Shown: positions 22,463 to 33,560, counted from the first letter of the stretch. The stretch: DNA of 64,000 nucleotides from Heloderma charlesbogerti (GCA_026122225.1 JANEZZ010001904.1:1116001-1180000), one strand, 5' to 3'. Notes: a model not told the origin generated them from the sequence alone. Numbers and translations are program-made.

Positions 22463-25400
22463 TCAGTCGTTCAGTCGTGTCCGACTCTTCGTGACCCCAT
22501 GGACCACAGCACGCCAGGCCTTCCTGTCCTGCACTCTCTCCCGGAGCGTGCCCAAGTTCATATCCATTGCATCCGTGATGCTATCTAGCCATCTCATCCA
22601 CTGCCGTCCCCTTCTCCTTTTGCCTTCAGTCTTTCCCAGCATCAGGGTCTTTTCCAGGGAGTTTTCTCTTCGCATTAGGTGGCTAAAATATTGGAGCTTC
22701 AGCTTCAGTATCTGTCCTTCCAATGAGCAGTCAGGGTTGATTTCCTTTAGGATGGACTGATTTGACCTCCTTGCAGTCCAGGGGACTCGTAAGAGTCTTC
22801 TCCAGCACCACAGTTCGAAAGCATCAATTCTTCGGCGCTCAGCCTTCCTTATAGTCCAGCTCTCACAGCCATACATTACTACTGGGAAAACCATAGCTTT
22901 GATTAGACGGACCTTTGTCGGCAAGGTGATGTCTCTGCTTCTTACTATGCTGTCTAGGTTGGCCATAGCTTTCCTCCCAAGGAGCAAGCGTCTTTTAATT
23001 TCATGGCTACAGTCACCGTCTGCGGTGATCTTGGAGCCCAAGAAAGTAAAATCTGTCACTGCTTCCATTTCTTCCCCTTCTATATGCCAGGAAGTGATGG
23101 GGCCAGATGCCATGATCTTCGTTTTTTTAATGTTGAGTTTCAAACCAGCTTTTGCACTCTCCTCTTTCACCCTCAACAAGAGGCTCTTGAGATCCTCTTC
23201 GCTTTCTGCCATTAGGGTGGTATCGTCTGCATATCGGAGGTTGTTGATAATTCTCCCGGCAATCTTAATTCCGACCTCTGATTCATCCAACCCGGCATTT
23301 CTCATGATGTACTCTGCATATAAGTTAAATAAGCAGGGTGACAATATGCAGCCTTGTCGTACTCCTTTCCCAATTTTGAACCAATCGGTTGTTCCATGTC
23401 TGGTTCTTACTGTTGCTTCTTGACCCTCGTACAGGTTTCTCAGGAGACAGGTAAGGTGGTCTGGTACTCCCATCACTTTAAGAATTTGCCACAGTTTGTT
23501 GTGATCTACACAATCAAAGGCTTTAGCGTAGTCAATGAAGCAGAAATAGACGTTTTTCTGGAATTCTCTTGCTTTCTCCATGATGCAGCGAATGTTGGCG
23601 ATTTGATCTCTAGTTCCTCTGCCTCTTCTAAACCCAGCTTGTACTTCCGGTAGTTCTCGGTTCGCATACTGCTGAAGCCTAGCTTGTAGGATTTTGAGCA
23701 TCACCTTGCTGGCCTGGGAAATGAGCGCAATTGTGCAGTAGTTTGAACACTCTTTGGCGTTGCCCTTCTTTGGAATTGGAATGTAAACTGACCTTTTCCA
23801 GTCTTGTGGCCACTGTCGAGTGTTCCAGATTTGTTGGCATATTGAATGCAGCACTTATCAGCATCATCTTTTAGGATTTTAAATAGCTCGGCTGGAATAC
23901 TGTCATCTCCGCTAGCTTTGTTGTTACTAATGCTTCCTAAGGCCCACTTGACTTCACTCTCGAGGATGTCCATCTCAAGTTCAGTGACCGCACTATCATG
24001 GCTATCAGGGACATTCAGATCTTTCCTGTATAGTTCTTCTGTGTATTCTTGCCACCTCTTCTTAATCTCATCTGCTTCTGTTAGGTCCCTGCCTTCTTTG
24101 TCCTTTATCATGCCAGTCTTTGCACAAAACGTTCCCTTGAGATCTCCAATTTTCTCAACGTTCCCTTGAGATCTCCAATTTTCTCTAGTCTTCCCCATTC
24201 TGTTGTTTTCCTCGATTTCTTTGCATTGTTCATTTAAGAAGGCCTTCTTGTCTCTCCTTGCTATTCTCTGGAACTCTGCATTCAGTTGGATATATCTTCC
24301 CCTTTCTCCCTTGCTTTTCGCTTCCCTTCTTTCCTCAGCTACTTGTAAAGCCTCATCAGACAGCCACTTGGCTTTCTTGCATTTCTTTTTCTTTGGGATG
24401 GATTGAGTTGCTGCCTCCTGAACAATGTTACGGACCTCCGTCCATAGTTCCTCAGGCACTCTGTCTATCAGGTCTAATCCCTGAAATCTATTCCTCACCT
24501 CCACTGTATATTCATCAGGGATATGATTTAGGTCATACCTGAACGGTTTAGTGGTTTTCCCGACGTTCTTCAATTTAAGCCGAAATTTTGCAAGAAGCAG
24601 CTCATGATATGAACCACAGTCAGCTCCAGGTCTTGTTTTTACTGACTGTATGGAGCTTCTCCATCTTTGGCTGCAAAGGACATAATCAATCTGATTTCGA
24701 TATTGACCATCTGGTGACGTCCATGTGTAGAGTCGCCTCTTGTGCTGTTGGAAAAGAGTGTTTGCTATGATCAGCATGTTCTCTTGGCAAAACTCTATTA
24801 GCTTTTGTCTGCTTCATTTTGTACACCAAGGCCATGCCTGCCTGTTATCCCGGTGATTTCTTGACTTCCTGCTTTAGCATTCCAATCCCCTATGATGAAG
24901 AGGACATCTTTTTTTGGTGTTAGTTCTAGAAGGTGTTGTAGGTCTTCATAGAACCGATCAACCTCAGCTTCTTCGGCCTCAGTGGCTGGGGCATAGACTT
25001 GAATTACTGTGATGTTGAATGGTTTGCCTTGGATTCGTACTGAGATCATTCTATCATTTTTAAGATTGTACCCCAGTACTGCTTTTCCCACCCTTTTGTT
25101 GACTATGAGTGCTACTCCATTTCTTCTAAGGGATTCTTGCCCACAATAGTAGATATGATGGTCACCTGAATTAAATTCGCCCATGCCTGTCCATTTTAGT
25201 TCGCTGATTCCCAAGATGTCTATGTTCAATCTTGCCATCTCATGCTTGACCACCTCCAGCTTACCTTGATTCATTGATCTTACATTCCAGGTTCCTAAAC
25301 AATATTGTTCTTTACAGCATCGGATTTTCTTTTCACCACCAGACACATCCACAGCTGAGTGTCCTTTCGGGTTTGGCCCAGCCGCTTCACTCTTTCTGGT

Positions 25401-25622
25401 GCTACTTGGAAATACCTTCTGCTCTTCCCCAGTAGTATATTGGACACCTTCCGACCTGAGGGGCTCATCTTCCGGTGTCATATCTTTTAGCCTTGTGATA
25501 CATTCCATGGGGTTTTCTTGGCAAGAATACTGGAGTGGGTTGCCATTTCCTTCTCCAGTGGACCACATTTTGTCAGAACTCTCCGCCATGACCTGTCCGT
25601 CTTGGGTGGCCCTGCATGGCAT
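22463..25622 (-). pseudogene. BovB endonuclease/reverse transcriptase, inactivated
   Basis: Three frames together cover the protein. 25622-24798 holds the start and the APE endonuclease motifs TWNVRSM, GISELKWTG and GDWNAKAG. 24777-23701 continues with ANTLFQQHKRRLYTWTSPDG and NQIDYVLCSQRW. 23854-22463 holds the RT with FCFIDYAKAFD, GVRQGCILSPCLFNLYAEY and YADD (residues 208-211 of that frame), plus the C-terminal CESWTIRKAE and RRSNQSIL segments. One-base losses appear near 24811 and 23853. The expected endonuclease motif S-D-H reads S-Y-H (codon 24607-24609). A 29-bp duplication lies at 24128-24185. The copy should be unable to move itself. Confidence 0.92.
24128..24185. repeat. perfect 29-bp tandem duplication inside BovB
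   Basis: The 29 bases at 24128-24156 (AACGTTCCCTTGAGATCTCC...) are repeated exactly at 24157-24185. The duplication alone would shift the frame, but the frame stays open across it. A nearby small deletion relative to the family seems to compensate (see findings). Confidence 0.95.
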
Positions 25623-25701
25623 AGCTTATGGCTTCACTGAGTTACGCAAGCCCCTTTGCCACTACAAGGCAGTGATCCATGAAGGGGATACAAGTGTATT
25701 G

Positions 25702-26110
25702 CCTTCCAACTATTTTTGATGGACAAAAATGCCAAACAAAAGCAAGGAAACTCTCAGGTCTTTCAGAGAAAGAAATGAAATGCTGCTGTTTATGTGTGCC
25801 AGGGTAAGACAAGCACTTTGATTAGAGAATAACTTAAATGGTGTCCCATTTTTTTTTCACGCACAAAAATGTAATACTTCATTAATGACACAGGAGGACT
25901 ACTTGTATGAAGTGCTTAAAGGTGGACATCAAGAGAGAATGCAGAGTCTTTCATGCAGATGAAAGAAAACAATAGGAATGCAAAGTTTCATCTTGAACGG
26001 AAACCTAAAGAGAAAACTGATCATATTGAGACAAACATATTCACAAGCAGAGCTTTGCTTTGGAAAGGGCCTGTGCTAATCATCAGATAATAAACTAAAG
26101 TATAAAGGAA
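25702..26110. other. non-coding spacer
   Basis: A+T-rich unique DNA downstream of BovB. No gene recognised. Confidence 0.4.
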
Positions 26111-26146
26111 TATATATACACACACACACACATACATACATACATA
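26111..26146. repeat. (CA)n/(CATA)n microsatellite
   Basis: ATACACACACACACACATAC followed by CATACATACAT; a compound dinucleotide-tetranucleotide repeat. Confidence 0.9.
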
Positions 26147-26329
26147 ACGAGAGGTCTGTACAGATAAAGCTTTCCTGGTTAGAGAATACAATGCATGTGT
26201 GCGTCATAAAGCACAGCTTTGATTAGCAAAAAATCATAACCTTTTCCCTATTATTACTAGAAGAAGAATCCTGGTGGATGTTTTTTGTTTTTAAAATAAA
26301 TGTAGCTGAACATTCAGCAAAACATGAGC

Positions 26330-26645
26330 TTGTCAAAGCTGTGCGAATTCCACCTCAAAGCTTGTTCTGACCTGCGTCCATATCAGATTGCAAGTGTTGT
26401 TGTTTTCTTTCCACCTGAAAAATTGTGTGCATTTTTGTGTACATTCCCCAAATATTTGCATCAATTGGGCACATTTTTGAAATGTACATATTTCTCCTAT
26501 TGAGTAAATTGTGGTTCTGCACATTTTTCATGTGTGTCATACATATTTTTCAAAGGAACACATTTTGCAAACACATGTTTATGTTCTGCGAATTGCATCA
26601 CAAGCTCAGAAATGCACAGACTTTGACTGTCGATTGTATTCCTGG
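26330..26645. repeat. left part of an old A+T-rich hAT copy, probable
   Basis: Contains ATTTTTGTGTACATTCCCCAAATATTTGC and GGCACATTTTTGAAATGTACATA blocks, mirrored in part, like the A+T-rich cores at 29733-30150 and 3135-3554. The right end of the same element appears to be 29026-29087, after the younger insertion at 26646-29017. No clear left terminus was found. Confidence 0.4.
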
Positions 26646-26872
26646 TAGGGATGGGCGGAACTCCTACCTTTGTTCCGGGGGGGTTCCACTGGTGGGGAGG
26701 CGATCTGTCCCTCCCCCCAGAATCCTCTTCAGACAGTGCCGCTCTGCGGCGATTCTGTGGAGCTGGCCACCAGCTCCGTATTGCCAGCGATACAGGAGGC
26801 TGCCATTGCCGTGCCATATCGGGCTGACTCCAGATGCAAATGGCATCCACTACACCATTTGTGGCTGTAAAG

Positions 26873-27732
26873 TAGGGTTGGCGGAGAATTTCTCCCCGAA
26901 ACTTCGGGGGGCCAAGCGCCAACGTGTTCGGCCCCCCGAACAAGTTTCGGGGATAAATTCTCCACACACACCCGCCCCCTGCACCCCCCCCCGGGACAGG
27001 ACTTACCTTTGGCGAATGTCCCTCCCGGCAGCGGGTCCGGCCGGCAGTTCGGCGGGTGTTCGTCCAGGGCGGGAGCGGCAGCTGGTCTTTCGACCGGCTG
27101 CCGCCGCTGCCATTCCAATCAAAGAAAAAACAAAAAACGCTCCTGTGATAGGCTACGTGACGATTAACGTAGCCTATCACGGCTAGATTTGCAAAGTCAG
27201 CCGTGATAGGCTACGTAAATCGTCACGTAGCCTATCACGGTTGACTTAAAAAAAAAAAAAATAGCGCGTACGGATAATGGCGGCCCCCATAGGGAGCCGC
27301 CATTCCCATTCCTTATTTGGTCACTGTAGTCTACGTAAAGATTTACGTAGACTACAGCGACCAAATAAGGAACGTGAATGGCGGCTCCCTATGGGGGCCG
27401 CCATTTGTGTACGTGCTTTTTTTTTTTTTTAAAGTCACCCGTGATAGGCTACGTGACGATTAACGTAGCCTATCACAGCTGACTTTGCAGATCTAGCCAT
27501 GATAGGCTACGTTAATCGTCACGTAGCCTATCATGGGGGCATGTTTTTTTTAAAAAAAACTTTTTATTTCGCGGCCGGGCGAGGCGAGGCGCCTCCTCCC
27601 TGGCCTGAATTTTGGCCGGGCGAGGCGGGAAGCCTCCCCCCCGGCCTGAACTTCGCGGGGGGAACAGCGAAGCGCCTCCCCCCCACCGTGAACAAGCTTC
27701 GAGGACAGGTAAGTGACTTTCGTCCATCCCTA
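26873..27732. mobile_element. nested palindromic hAT element, first of a tandem pair
   Basis: Starts TAGGGTTGGCGGAGAATTTC (hairpin-type left end) and ends ACAGGTAAGTGACTTTCGTCCATCCCTA (simple right end). The core is strongly symmetric about 27335. TAGGCTACGTGACGATTAACG palindromes (27142-27182, 27198-27242) mirror those at 27439-27479 and 27495-27535. Between them a GTAGTCTACGTAAAG palindrome is flanked by GGCGGCCCCCATAGGG and its mirror. Left flank CTGTAAAG (26865-26872). All ORFs across it are palindrome by-products. Confidence 0.85.
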
Positions 27733-27738
27733 CTAAAG

Positions 27739-28665
27739 TAGGGATGTACAAAAGTTCCGCCACGGATCTTGGGGAGGCCAAATGCCAGTGCATTCGGCCC
27801 CCCGAAATTGGTGGCGGAACGGCCCCCCGCCCCCCCCGGAATGGGACTTACCTTAGGCGGATCTTCCTGGCGGTGGCGGCTCTGGCAGCGGTTCGCGGCG
27901 GCGACTGCAGCGGCCGGTCTTCCGACCGGCCGCTGCCGCCGCCACCATTTCCAGGTAAAACAAAAACAAAAACAAAAAAACGTGATAGGCTACGTAAAGA
28001 TTTATGTAGCCTATCACGGCTAGATTTTTTAAAAAAACACCGTGATAGGCTACATAAATGTTTACGTAGCCCATCACGGCTGATTAAAAAAAAAAAGCGC
28101 GTATGCAGATGGTGGCGCCCATGGGCACCGCCATTTGCATTCCTTATTTTGGTACGTCTTAGTCTACATAAACATTTACGTAGACTAAGACGGCGAAAAT
28201 AAGGGTAACGCAAATAGCGTAGCGTCTACGCTATTTGCGTTCCCCTTATTTTCGCCGTCTTAGTCTACGTAAATGTTTATGTAGACTAAGACGTACCAAA
28301 ATAAGGAATGCAACTGGCGGCACCCATGGGCGCCGCCATTTGCATACGCACTTTTTTTTTTAATCAGCCATGATAGGCTACGTAAACATTTACGTAGCCT
28401 ATCACGGCTGACTGCAGGGACGCAAATGGCGGCGGCTACGGCCGCCGCCATTTGCATCCCTGCTAGCCAGCGGCCAGATGTCCGGCTGCTGGCGGAGCCA
28501 GCCAGCAGCTCCGCAGAATCCCTGCGGAGCGGAGCCAGCGGGCCAGGATTCCAGGAGGTATGGAGTGCCTCCCCCCCCGGCCAGGATTTGGGGGGAGGGA
28601 CGGAACGCCTCCCCCCCAGCATCAGCATAATCCGCGTAAAGGTAAGTACCTTTCATACATCCCTA
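27739..28665. mobile_element. nested palindromic hAT element, second of the tandem pair
   Basis: Starts TAGGGATGTACAAAAGTTCC with a hairpin-type left end (CCGCCACGGATCTTGG...GAAATTGGTGGCGG) and ends AAGGTAAGTACCTTTCATACATCCCTA (simple right end). The core is symmetric about 28222 (AATAGCGTAGCGTCTACGCTATT). On either side, in mirror order, are CGTCTTAGTCTACATAAA, CAAATGGCGGC-type and TAGGCTACGTAAA palindromes. The right flank CTGTAAAG (28666-28673) matches the flank left of the first unit. Only CTAAAG separates the two units. Confidence 0.87.
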
Positions 28666-29025
28666 CTGTAAAGCTCTTAGATTAGCTAAATGCAGACGTA
28701 AATGGCTGCATTCAGCTTAAACTAAGGGCGTTATGGCCGCAAATGGCGTCCGCTACACCATTTGCATCTGTGGTTTTCCCCTCAGTCGGTTAGCCATTTG
28801 CATGTGGAGTCAGCCTCAGCCAGCAATATGGCATGGCATGACATGGCAATGGTGGCTGTATCGCTGGTGCTCTGGAGCCACCAGCAGGGAGGATCGGGCC
28901 GGGGGGATTCCATGGGGAGGCAGAGGTAAGGGATCCTTTCCGCCACAGACTCCGGAGGCTGGATTATTTTGAATCCGGCCTCATTGGGGTCTGTGGTGGA
29001 ATTCTCCAAAATCCCTAATTCCAGG

Positions 29026-29087
29026 ATCTGCAAACTATGTAAATTCTGATCAACAGCAAACTGAAAGGAATTTCTTATACATCCCTA
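29026..29087. repeat. right end of an old hAT copy interrupted by the nest
   Basis: Reads AAATTCTGATCAACAGCAAACTG...TTTCTTATACATCCCTA, the right end seen also at 11275, 54290 and 55145. It continues directly after the target duplication of the 26646-29017 element. It is therefore the host into which that element jumped, making three levels of nesting. Confidence 0.55.
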
Positions 29088-29732
29088 ATTGAACAAGACC
29101 TTCATTTCCAAACTCAGGAGTAACTAGTCCTGTAGCTTCTCTTGAGTAGAATTTGCTGTGAAAAGGCATTAAATCTGCAAAACCACATGTAAAGAGATGC
29201 CTGAATTCTTGAATGAGTGTCTCAACATGTCACTGTCATGTTGTCACGTATTTAATTGGCCTTAGGCATTATGGCCCTGGAAGGTGGTGGATTCTGGAGT
29301 TCTTGATTTTAAGGGTCTTGACCCCAGTGCTTTCCCATCGCAATTTTATATGGATTGCAGAACAGCCTACAGGGATCATGAAGTTGGTCTCTTATCTGTA
29401 TCCTAGAATTGTTATAGAACTTCACCAAACGTTGCCACAAAATTTGCCTAAGGCGAAGTGATTTTTTTGGTCGGCAAAAAGAAAGAAAGAGAGGAGGAAT
29501 TTTAACCAAAGTCATAAGAATGTTGATAATGCTAGCCACTTTTGTGAGGGTTTCCACATACCTAATTACTGCTACCTAATTTCACCTGAAGTGAAATGTA
29601 AGAATTTGCAAGTTCCTATGTGGGCAAGTTCAGAAGAGTTTCAGTAAGGCTAGCAACATTTCTTGGGGAAGGCTCTTTAAATTAAGGTACTTACCAAGAA
29701 GGAAACTTCACATCAGATTACTGGATTCAGAC
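29088..29732. other. non-coding spacer
   Basis: Unique-looking sequence. No gene or repeat recognised. Confidence 0.4.
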
Positions 29733-30150
29733 TGGGGGTGGGTGAGAAATTCACGGTAGGTTTTTTCCTCGTTTTACTCAATTTGTATCAGCTGGGACGA
29801 AGTACAGACCCAAATATAATTTGCAGTTGGAAATCTGTACATTTCCGAGCTTGCAATGCATTCCGTAAAATAAAAACATGCATTTGACAGCATGCACACA
29901 TTTGAAAAATGTGCAAAGAAACTGAGAACACTTCTAAAAGGAACACAAACATGCTTTAATCAATGGGTGCATGTGTACAAAAATGTGTACCTTTGAAAAA
30001 TGCGCACAGAAGTTCCATACATCTGAAATATGTATGCATTTTTGTACTCTGGATAGGGAGAAGCTTGTACAGAACCAGCACAGAACCAGGTTGGCAGTGG
30101 AAAAACAAGAACTTCAACTTGATGGAGTTTTACAGATTTACACATCCCTA
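29733..30150. mobile_element. old A+T-rich hAT-type MITE
   Basis: Left end TGGGGGTGGGTGAGAAATTC and right end TTTACACATCCCTA fit the family. Flanks ATTCAGAC (29725-29732) and ATTCTAAT (30151-30158) agree at 5 of 8 bases, as expected of an old insertion. The core has mirrored GCACACATTTGAAAAATGTGC-type blocks (29888-30045). Confidence 0.5.
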
Positions 30151-30448
30151 ATTCTAATCCAACGCTCTATCTACTCCACTAGCACTCTCAGTTTCTCTCA
30201 CTTACACACATTATGCATGGACACCCCCACACATACTTGGATGTTTAGTAATTTTTAAAAAAACATACCAACCAACCCCAGTTTTTTGTTCTAAAGAAAA
30301 GCTTTATTTGTAGTTGTAATATCTTTACATGTATTTGTACCAGAGAGTACAGCATAATCTGAAGGCTTTCCTTTTAGTCCATAGGAGAAGGACCAGTTTC
30401 TGGCTGAACCTTGCTTTTCATCATATGTAAAGGTTTGCTTGTTTGTTT

Positions 30449-33400
30449 TTACTGTTCTTTTATGATTTTGAGGTGCTGAATCTGAGCCCGAAGAATGTCA
30501 CTCTCTAAACCTTGGGGAAATTTACCAGTTCCTTTACCAATTCCTTTACCAATTCCTGCTAGAGATGAGGTTGTGTCACAAGACGTTAGAGCACGGGCAG
30601 CTAGCATATCTGTTATATATGGGTTATGAGCTGTGACAACATCACTTATGTATATTATTGATTTGGACCTATGACATTCTTCCATTGTAATTGGTGTTAA
30701 TATGCATTGGGTATATACATGGTATGCCAGCAGCAGGAAGATGTCAATGCCATCACACCTTACTCGTATTAGACAATCTCTGCCTCCCACACAGCTGTGT
30801 ATGCAATATTTAAGTCAGCTTCCTCATGTGTTGTTGATGGGCCCAAAAACCCACCATTAACTTCCACTGGCTCTGGCTCTGGACCAGTTAAAAACAGTCT
30901 GTGGGTTTCATTGACATCAACATTCATTAGTGCATCAACAATCAATGTGATCAATTGTGTTTTTTGTCTTTGTAGAGTTAAGTTCCACTTCTCCTTTTTG
31001 GTAGTGGAGAAGCCAGAGTGAGCTGGCATTGCCTGGAATTTGCTCCCTGTCATTTCTTCCCTGTAGGAGCTTTGATACTTTTCTCATAGTATCTGTCAAA
31101 CACTACCTGCATGATGGGAGTTTGTTTCAGTTCTTCTTTGTGGTCTCTATGCATTACACATATGGGCTCTGTGCCTGCGCACAGCCTGGATTCAGGAAAC
31201 TTTTAGAGGTGAGGAGTGTTGGCGGGAACCCCTTCATCCCAGAACGTATGTCGCTAGTGGGTTCCCACTCATTCCCTCAGTTCTCTTTTGACTGCCATTG
31301 CATGCGCCTCATAGGGAGCTTCTCTCGTCGTTCGCTGTTTTAAAAAAGTGTCTTTTTCTGATGAAAAGCTGAGGATTTTTCCTTCTTTTCTCTCTTCTGT
31401 CAACTATTTCTATCTGTCTCCTTGTTTTAATGTCTTTTGTTTTCCTGACCTTCGTGATCACCCGCACAGACATATGGCCCTCAGGACCCCCTTTCAAAAG
31501 TGCGCCTGCATACCATCGCTTTGCATGCGCTTGCATACATTTGCACAATAGCTGGCTGTGCTGGCCATAACACACACCAGAGCATGGCACAGCCATCAAG
31601 AATAATTGTGTGGGGTACAGAATGGATTGTTCAAGCACTTCTCATGATGGCAACTTTTCCTCTGAGGACACTCTAAGGTGTCTGCCACATATCACCATCT
31701 CCACTGGAGAGGGCAGTAGGCACTGGGGCATGTTCATGACTAAGTCCATCATCCATTTTGATGTCTTGAGATGTTGTGAGCAATCCCGTTGTGTGAGCAT
31801 CAATCAGAGTATGATCCAGAACCGCTTCACAACTACTTGCTGCACCTAGCTTCACGGATTTGGTGACTGCCATTATTGTTTTAAATTTTTGGTAATAGTT
31901 CCATGAAAACCAGAGGGCCAGTTGCTCACAAATTTATTGTACTGACTACTCCCAACAGCTACTGCATCATGCGCATTTAATGAGCAGTCTTTCAGAATTG
32001 GCCACTGACTATGTTTATTAAACTGTTCACTGGGTGATTGCTGTCACCAAGTGGATTGATGCACATTAAATAATCCCAGATCTTCATGCAATCTGCACAG
32101 TCAGCCTTGATACGTGGATCTTCCTTGTGATAGGTCACAACATTCTCAACATTCCCTTCCTTCACATCTTCCAGATCTTTTTAAACCCTGACCAAAAATG
32201 TGTTGTGACAGAGCCCAAACAGCCAAAGTCTTTGGTTTCAGAGTGAATGCACTTATGCTTCCAGGACCATAACCATATTGCATGCATGTTGTCGCAATAA
32301 ACTGATTGGTCCATAGCCCATTCCAAATACCTTTCTTATGCCTGACTTTGTGTTCACTAGGGATGTTGCATGCGCCCGACTGGGTCCGGGATTCCAGCGG
32401 ACTCCCCTGTGCCCAGCCCCCAGCCCCCACTCGCCGAGCCACGGGGTGCTTATGTGCATGCTTGTTGAGTGCTATGCGGTCCAGGAGTGCCCCACAGCCA
32501 CAAGGTGCCATTTTTACACAAGATGGGGGCTCCGTAATTTCCGTAGATTTGATTTTGCACACAATGGTGACCATACAGGGCTATCTCTGCAACCTTAGAG
32601 GCGTAGAGGGCCCTTTGCGCCCCTATCATTGCGGAAATGGCCCTATACAGCGGCCATGGTGCGCAACATTAAATATACAGAATTTATGGAGCCCCCATCT
32701 TGTGTAAAAGTAGTGGCAAGAAGCAGATGGCTGCAGGGCGCTCCTGGACTGCTTGCTGAGCCCTCCGGGGCTCGTGCAGCCTGGTGAGCAGGGGCAGGTG
32801 GCAGCAGTGACTTGGCAAGTGCCCACACTTGGCAGGTGCGGGTGAGACTGTCCATCCCTAGTGTTCACCTGCTATGAAGTTTATAAATAACTCTTGATCA
32901 AATTTTTACATAGTTTTCAAGGAGTAGGACCCATATTGTTCATAGTGAAATTTCCACAGGGTTTAGAGAGTGGTGCTCTTTGGATTCAGATTCAGCACCT
33001 CGAATCATATAAGAACAGTAAACTAAAATTATATATGATGAAAAGCAAGGTTCAGCCTGCTCTCCCCTAGACTATTTCAAACTACTCTGTCTGTACACAT
33101 TCCCATCATTGCTTTTTTGGCTCATCAGCAAGCCTGAGAAGTTTTCCCCTGTTCTAGGAGAATTCCCAGCATTAGCACAAGGATTTTGGAGGCATCAGCT
33201 TCTGCCCAATTAGAGGCATATCCCAATGAAATCATGAAGAAAATGAGATTGCTCATGAACCGCAAGCAGGGTATTTTGTAAATACTTCGGGGGCCCTAGT
33301 AGGATGTGGAGTTTATACTGCTAGCTCCCTTGCGCATTAGGGATCGAAAGTTTGCCCTTCTTCGAGAGGTTCTGTAGCTTTAGGCTGAGATGATGGAGCT

Positions 33401-33560
33401 TGGCAGATCTTGTGTTCAGATATTTGGCAGAACCCACAGTGTATTCCAGAAATGCTTCCTACATCATATACTGTTGTCTTTCAAATCAACTCTGAGGCAA
33501 ACAATGAATATGGTTTCATTTAACTGAGCAGCTGTTGCAGGATCAGACTGTAAATCAAAA
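30449..33560 (-). pseudogene. decayed unidentified ORF, possibly from a mobile element
   Basis: On the minus strand, three-frame reading gives one recognisable but broken protein. In order there are an N-terminal part from about 33560 to 32870, then IWNGLWTNQFIATTCMQYG and SAFTLKPKTLAVWALSQH (32340-32150). Next come DPRIKADCADCMKIWDYL and NPLGDSNHPVNSLINIVSG (32120-32000). The last part holds THEEADLNIAYTAVWEAE, GIDIFLLLAYH and SCDTTSSLAGIGKG (30820-30500). Phrases like THEEAD...CDTTS..GIGKG occur in long uncharacterised proteins scattered through animal genomes, which I suspect are mobile. Stops and frameshifts are frequent. A hAT copy interrupts it at 32358-32860. Function unknown. Confidence 0.45.
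32358..32860. mobile_element. hAT-type element inside the decayed ORF, perfect TSD
   Basis: Starts TAGGGATGTTGCATGCGCC and ends GACTGTCCATCCCTA. GTGTTCAC flanks both sides (32350-32357 and 32861-32868). The 503-bp copy has a distinct core: CCATTTTTACACAAGATGGG and its mirror CCCCCATCTTGTGTAAAAG (32509-32530 and 32692-32711) enclose further mirrored segments. The outer parts share CAGCCCC/GGGGCTGG-type GC-rich blocks with the fragment at 1034-1146. Confidence 0.88.

Larger units (their letters stand above)
22450..25687 (-). mobile_element. nearly full-length BovB (RTE clade) LINE
   Basis: A 3.24-kb insertion in minus orientation, flanked by the perfect 14-bp duplication ATACAAGTGTATTG (22436-22449 and 25688-25701). 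Its 3' end on the minus strand reads GACTGAACAACAACAACAA, the usual BovB 3' end. The 5' part encodes GEGNGNPLQYSC-type sequence familiar from BovB. BovB is a non-LTR retrotransposon with an APE endonuclease and a reverse transcriptase, typical of squamates and, by horizontal transfer, ruminants. Size and intact TSD suggest a complete, fairly recent insertion. The coding frame is broken (see the pseudogene entry). Confidence 0.93.
26646..29017. mobile_element. hAT-type element hosting a nested hAT pair
   Basis: Starts TAGGGATGGGCGGAACTCC (simple end) and ends TTCTCCAAAATCCCTA (hairpin end). Flanks ATTCCTGG (26638-26645) and ATTCCAGG (29018-29025) match at 7 of 8 bases. Without the nested block (26873-28665 plus one 8-bp duplication) it is about 571 bp. 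Its core is the GGCTGTAAAG...TTAGTTTAAG type shared with 13864-14400. The nested pair entered precisely within GGCTGTAAAG. Confidence 0.85.

Noticed and set aside
22491..23653. Plus-strand open frames opposite the BovB coding region
   Set aside because: They are antisense shadows of the BovB reverse-transcriptase frame.
27499..28671. Repeated peptides such as DRLRKYLRSLSRLS and VIGYVNIYVAYHG in many frames, suggesting a repeat protein family
   Set aside because: They are the two translations of the TAGGCTACGTAAA palindrome on either strand, recurring wherever that palindrome occurs.
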